From: Gemmatimonadales bacterium | GTDB taxonomy: Bacteria; Gemmatimonadota; Gemmatimonadetes; Gemmatimonadales; GWC2-71-9 | DNA: 10,539 nucleotides | Direction: 5' to 3' | Assembly: GCA_004525055.1 (NCBI GenBank) | Contig: SPDF01000035.1 | Span: forward strand, 1-10,539 | Shown here: one piece after another, positions 8,384 through 10,539 of the stretch | How the letters are laid out: every line of letters begins with the position of its first letter | How positions within the stretch are numbered: position 1 is the first letter of the stretch | The notes under the pieces: model-generated | What the model saw: the letters and a program-made list of their open reading frames with translations, nothing else | Told to the model about the DNA's origin: nothing | Database searches by the model: none | Program-made: the position numbers and the translations under genes

Positions 8384-8803
8384 TTAGCTGTCGGTCTTGG
8401 GCTTCGCGGCCGGGGCCTTCGCGGCAGCAGCCTTGGCGGCGGGTGGCTTGGCGGCCGGGCCCTTCGGTGTCGCCGATTTGGTGGATTCCTCGAGCGGCGG
8501 CTGGCCCTCCGAGGCCCGCATCGCCTCGTCGACCACCGTCTTCCCGGCCGCAGCGAATCCTTTCATCACCTTGGCGGCACCGTCCATCACGCCCATGGTG
8601 CCGCTGATCGCCTGAATGGGCAACTTACCGGCACGCATGGTGTCTTCGACCGTTTCGGTAATCTTGGCAAAAATGCCCGTGGGGGTGGCGCGCTCCGAAT
8701 ACTTGCTCTGAAGGAATTCGACGTAGTCCAGGATCTGGTATCCCCGTTCGTCGCTCAGGCTCTCCAGCTTTCGCTGGATTCGCTGCTTTAGCGCTTCGTT
8801 CAC
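8384..8803 (-). CDS. Unrecognised 139-aa protein with helical core and periodic Lys/Ala/Pro tail
   Basis: I do not recognise this protein. Residues 1-37 form a charged, probably helical segment (LSDERGYQILDYVEFLQSKY, 16-35) that faintly resembles DUF2281-type short domains. Residues 42-96 are amphipathic and glycine/alanine-rich (KITETVEDTMRAGKLPIQ; GVMDGAAKVMKGFAAAGKTV). The tail from about 105 is low-complexity Ala/Pro/Lys, with lysines exactly every fifth residue (109, 114, 119, 124, 129, 134), like histone H1-type or HupB-type tails. There is no signal peptide or membrane helix, so it should be cytoplasmic. The GTG start has GGAGG 6 nt upstream and overlaps the stop of the SH3 gene by 4 nt (GTGA), which supports this start over the longer frame reaching 9427. 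The tail would suit binding to nucleic acid or another polyanion. A real gene is well supported; its function is open. Confidence 0.85.
   Translation of the reverse strand: MNEALKQRIQRKLESLSDERGYQILDYVEFLQSKYSERATPTGIFAKITETVEDTMRAGKLPIQAISGTMGVMDGAAKVMKGFAAAGKTVVDEAMRASEGQPPLEESTKSATPKGPAAKPPAAKAAAAKAPAAKPKTDS
8402..8479 (-). repeat. Degenerate 15-bp tandem repeat encoding a Lys-xxxx pentapeptide tail
   Basis: Lysine codons recur every 15 bp over six positions, with Ala/Pro codons between, giving the pattern K-GPAA, K-PPAA, K-AAAA, K-APAA and then K-P-K. The units vary at the DNA level, so this is an old or selected amino-acid repeat more than a fresh tandem duplication. Copy number may vary between strains. 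Confidence 0.7.
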
Positions 8804-9846
8804 GGCGTCCCTCCATTGACATCCATCACCTGAACCAGCTCGAGCACGGGTGTGGGCAGGTACCTGGTCTGCGTGGCACGGAGGCGCCCACGCAGCGTGA
8901 ATTCCTGGAGTGGGGAGGCGGCCTGAAAGGTCGGCAGCTGGGCAGCCGTCACCACAACGTACACAAAGCCGGGCTCCGGCAACGGCCCTCGGGTGAGGAG
9001 GTACTTGGCGCCGTTCGGGATCTCGGGTCGGAGCTCGTCGGCGGTCTGGACGCTGATGAACTGGACCCGCCATTCGAGCAATTGCCCCACATACTTGGAC
9101 GGATCGGCACGGACCTGAGCCACGCTCACACCGGGAATCGCGGCACTGGCCGGCTCGGAGAGATCGGTCTCGCGAACCCACCCCTGGAGTTGGATCTGCA
9201 CCCACTCCCCGCTCTTCCCGATGACCTGCCCCGACGCCCCGGTCTCGAGCGTGGCCAACGGCGGCCCATCGGGTGTCAGTGCCAGGGAAGTCGATCGGAG
9301 CGCCGCCACCCTGTCGGCCATATCTCCGCCGACCACGGCCGGCGGCGGCGCACTGCCTGAACTTGCGGCGTTGGCACCTGCGGCCGGCGGGGCCGGCCCG
9401 CTTGAGAGCGCCTTGGTACTCACCCAACCGGCGCGGGTCACCCGGGTCCAGCCTCCCTGGGTACCAACCTTGTTGAAGAGGGCGCCCTTTTCAATGCGGG
9501 CGACAATCCTCCCGTTGGGGGCGGACCGGAGGTTCTCACCGTTGGCCGGAGTAATCGAGATATCAAACCCGTCGCGGGAGGTGGCCTCCGTGGACTGGGT
9601 GAACACCCATCCCTCAAGCGTCAGGGCGGTCCAGTCACCCTGTGTCTTGCCGGTCTTCACGGCCACGCCAGCCTGAAGGGTGGCCAACACGGTGCCGGCC
9701 GGGTCTTTCCGGAAGGAGGTGGTCTGGGTCACTCGCGACTGGGCGGCAAGCACTGTCGGGACCACGGCGAGGCAGAGCGCCGTGAGAGTCGCCCAGACTG
9801 GTAGGCGGCGAGGGGCGGGACTAGATTGCGGCGCGGTGTAAGTCAC
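8800..9846 (-). CDS. Exported protein with three SH3-like repeats and an uncharacterised C-terminal domain
   Basis: This 348-aa protein is predicted to be exported. Residues 1-36 are a type I signal peptide: a basic RR at 13-14, hydrophobic LPVWATLTALCLAVVPTVLA, and cleavage near Ala34-Ala35. There is no lipobox. Three bacterial SH3-like units follow at about 38-83, 100-147 and 187-230. Each spans a TVLATLQAG or RIVARIEKG type strand pair and closes on a Gly-Trp-Val (GWVFTQ, GWVSTK, GWVRET). An Ala/Pro/Ser linker lies at 148-172. Residues 240-345 form a separate beta-rich region (YVGQLLEWRVQF, EFTLRGRLRATQ) that I could not assign, perhaps OB-like. Such SH3 units commonly bind cell-wall peptides. 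The GTG at 9846 is the only start that keeps the signal peptide. It lacks a Shine-Dalgarno and lies just after a strong promoter. It overlaps the 139-aa gene by 4 nt. Confidence 0.88.
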   Translation of the reverse strand: MTYTAPQSSPAPRRLPVWATLTALCLAVVPTVLAAQSRVTQTTSFRKDPAGTVLATLQAGVAVKTGKTQGDWTALTLEGWVFTQSTEATSRDGFDISITPANGENLRSAPNGRIVARIEKGALFNKVGTQGGWTRVTRAGWVSTKALSSGPAPPAAGANAASSGSAPPPAVVGGDMADRVAALRSTSLALTPDGPPLATLETGASGQVIGKSGEWVQIQLQGWVRETDLSEPASAAIPGVSVAQVRADPSKYVGQLLEWRVQFISVQTADELRPEIPNGAKYLLTRGPLPEPGFVYVVVTAAQLPTFQAASPLQEFTLRGRLRATQTRYLPTPVLELVQVMDVNGGTP

Positions 9847-9854
9847 TGTCCAGC

Positions 9855-9883
9855 ATTGTAGAAACAGCGGAGAGGCATGTCAA
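9855..9883 (-). promoter_or_regulatory. Near-consensus sigma-70 promoter for the SH3 gene, overlapping the gpmI start codon
   Basis: On the minus strand a perfect TTGACA (9883-9878) is followed after exactly 17 bp by TACAAT (9860-9855, 5 of 6 consensus). Predicted transcription start is about 9848-9846, so the SH3 mRNA would begin at or within about 2 nt of its GTG start codon. This agrees with the absence of a Shine-Dalgarno there. The -35 box covers the second and third bases of the gpmI ATG on the other strand. Confidence 0.85.
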
Positions 9884-10539
9884 ACGCCAGCGTCCCGGCG
9901 CGCCAGGTGGTTCTCGTGGTGCTGGACGGATGGGGCTACCGGCCGGAGCGCGAAGGAAACGCCATCGAGCTCGCCCGGACGCCCATCTGGCACCGCCTGT
10001 GGGACAGCACGCCGAGGACCCTCCTCGACGCCAGCGGCCTGGCGGTGGGCCTCCCGGTGGGGCAAATGGGCAACAGTGAGGTGGGGCACCTGAACCTGGG
10101 TGCCGGGCGGGTCGTCCCGCAGGACCTGGTCCGCATCTCCGAGAGCATCCGCTCCGGGGAGTTCTTCCGCCTTGAGCCCCTGGTCGAGCTCTGCCAGACG
10201 CTGCGTGAGCGTGGTGGCACGCTGCACCTGCTCGGGCTGCTCGGTGCGGGCGGGGTCCATGCCATGGATACCCATCTGCTGGCGGCTATCGAACTCGGTG
10301 TCCGCCTGGACGTCCCCCGGATCGCCGTGCACGGCTTTCTCGATGGGCGGGACTCCCCACCCAAGTCCGCCGCCGACGTGGTCCAGCGGCTGCAGGCTGA
10401 CTTGGACCGGATCGCCGGCCCTCGGGCGGGCATCGGCTCGCTGACCGGGCGATACTTCGCCATGGACCGGGATCGGCGGTGGGATCGTACCCAGCTCGCC
10501 TATGAGGCCATGGTCCGGGGCATCGGGCGGGCGGAAACG
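9877..10539 (+). CDS. gpmI: 2,3-bisphosphoglycerate-independent phosphoglycerate mutase (partial, C-terminus outside the window)
   Basis: This cytoplasmic Mn2+-dependent enzyme interconverts 3- and 2-phosphoglycerate in glycolysis and gluconeogenesis. The first 221 residues are present and open at the window edge; the family is about 510-520 aa. Asp17 in VVLDGWG and the phosphoserine nucleophile Ser67 in QMGNSEVGHLNLGAGR are metal and catalytic sites. The substrate-binding insert domain follows with GGVHAMDTH (125-133), HGFLDGRDSPP (152-162) and LTGRYFAMDRDRRWDR (189-204). The segment usually reading (S/P)DGGVHSHxxH or SPGGVHSHEDH is GAGGVHAMDTH here. It keeps the first and last His but replaces the middle Ser-His by Ala-Met. 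The ATG at 9877 is preceded by GGAGAGG. It is divergent from the SH3 gene with 30 bp between start codons, so its own promoter must lie within that gene's 5' end; I found no good one. Confidence 0.97.
   Translation, partial: MSNASVPARQVVLVVLDGWGYRPEREGNAIELARTPIWHRLWDSTPRTLLDASGLAVGLPVGQMGNSEVGHLNLGAGRVVPQDLVRISESIRSGEFFRLEPLVELCQTLRERGGTLHLLGLLGAGGVHAMDTHLLAAIELGVRLDVPRIAVHGFLDGRDSPPKSAADVVQRLQADLDRIAGPRAGIGSLTGRYFAMDRDRRWDRTQLAYEAMVRGIGRAET

Noticed and set aside
5981..8791. A 936-aa open frame on the plus strand across guaB, the LAT permease and the 139-aa gene
   Set aside because: It lies antisense to three well-supported genes, has low-complexity Arg/Gly/His/Asp composition and no recognisable domain. 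Long antisense open frames arise from GC-rich third-codon bias.
8804..9427. Long frame extending the 139-aa protein upstream to 347 aa
   Set aside because: It reads the SH3 gene in another frame; the GTG at 8803 has a good Shine-Dalgarno and a typical 4-nt overlap.
9790..9876. A plus-strand promoter for gpmI
   Set aside because: A TGTAAG hexamer at 9837-9842 is a possible -10, but nothing like a -35 lies at the right spacing, so I do not call it.

Overview
The window is GC-rich (by eye roughly two thirds G+C) chromosomal bacterial DNA with tightly packed genes, common GTG starts and several stop/start overlaps. Gene content is housekeeping and transport, with no mobile elements, RNA genes or CRISPR. 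The LeuT-like transporter, the DHH phosphoesterase and the general style fit a Gram-negative, GC-rich lineage such as Gemmatimonadota. That placement is an inference from style and recognised families, not from a marker gene.

All genes but the last are on the minus strand, so in transcription order they run from high to low coordinates. At the right edge the divergent pair gpmI (plus, cut by the window end) and a secreted triple-SH3 protein (minus) have start codons only 30 bp apart. A near-consensus sigma-70 promoter for the minus-strand gene overlaps the gpmI start codon and predicts an almost leaderless transcript. The SH3 gene overlaps by 4 nt an unrecognised 139-aa gene with a lysine-periodic, alanine/proline-rich tail. 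An LAT-type amino acid permease follows 39 nt later.

Next come guaB (IMP dehydrogenase) with its own candidate promoter, a hairpin, a LeuT-like Na+ symporter translationally coupled to a 43-aa one-helix protein, a hairpin, a CAT-type amino acid permease, and a strong hairpin. Last is a compact three-gene unit: DHH/DHHA1 phosphoesterase (NrnA-like), NifU C-terminal-domain scaffold, and Mrp/ApbC Fe-S carrier ATPase, which is cut by the left edge.

Functionally the window combines amino acid uptake (three transporters from three groups), purine synthesis (guaB), glycolysis (gpmI), Fe-S cluster assembly (NifU-like plus Mrp) and nanoRNA/pAp turnover (DHH). No wholly new system is evident. The points most worth a second look are the promoter over the gpmI start codon, the symporter with its mini-subunit and altered substrate pocket, and the unknown secreted SH3 / Lys-tail gene pair. 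No stretch longer than about 150 bases lacks a gene.
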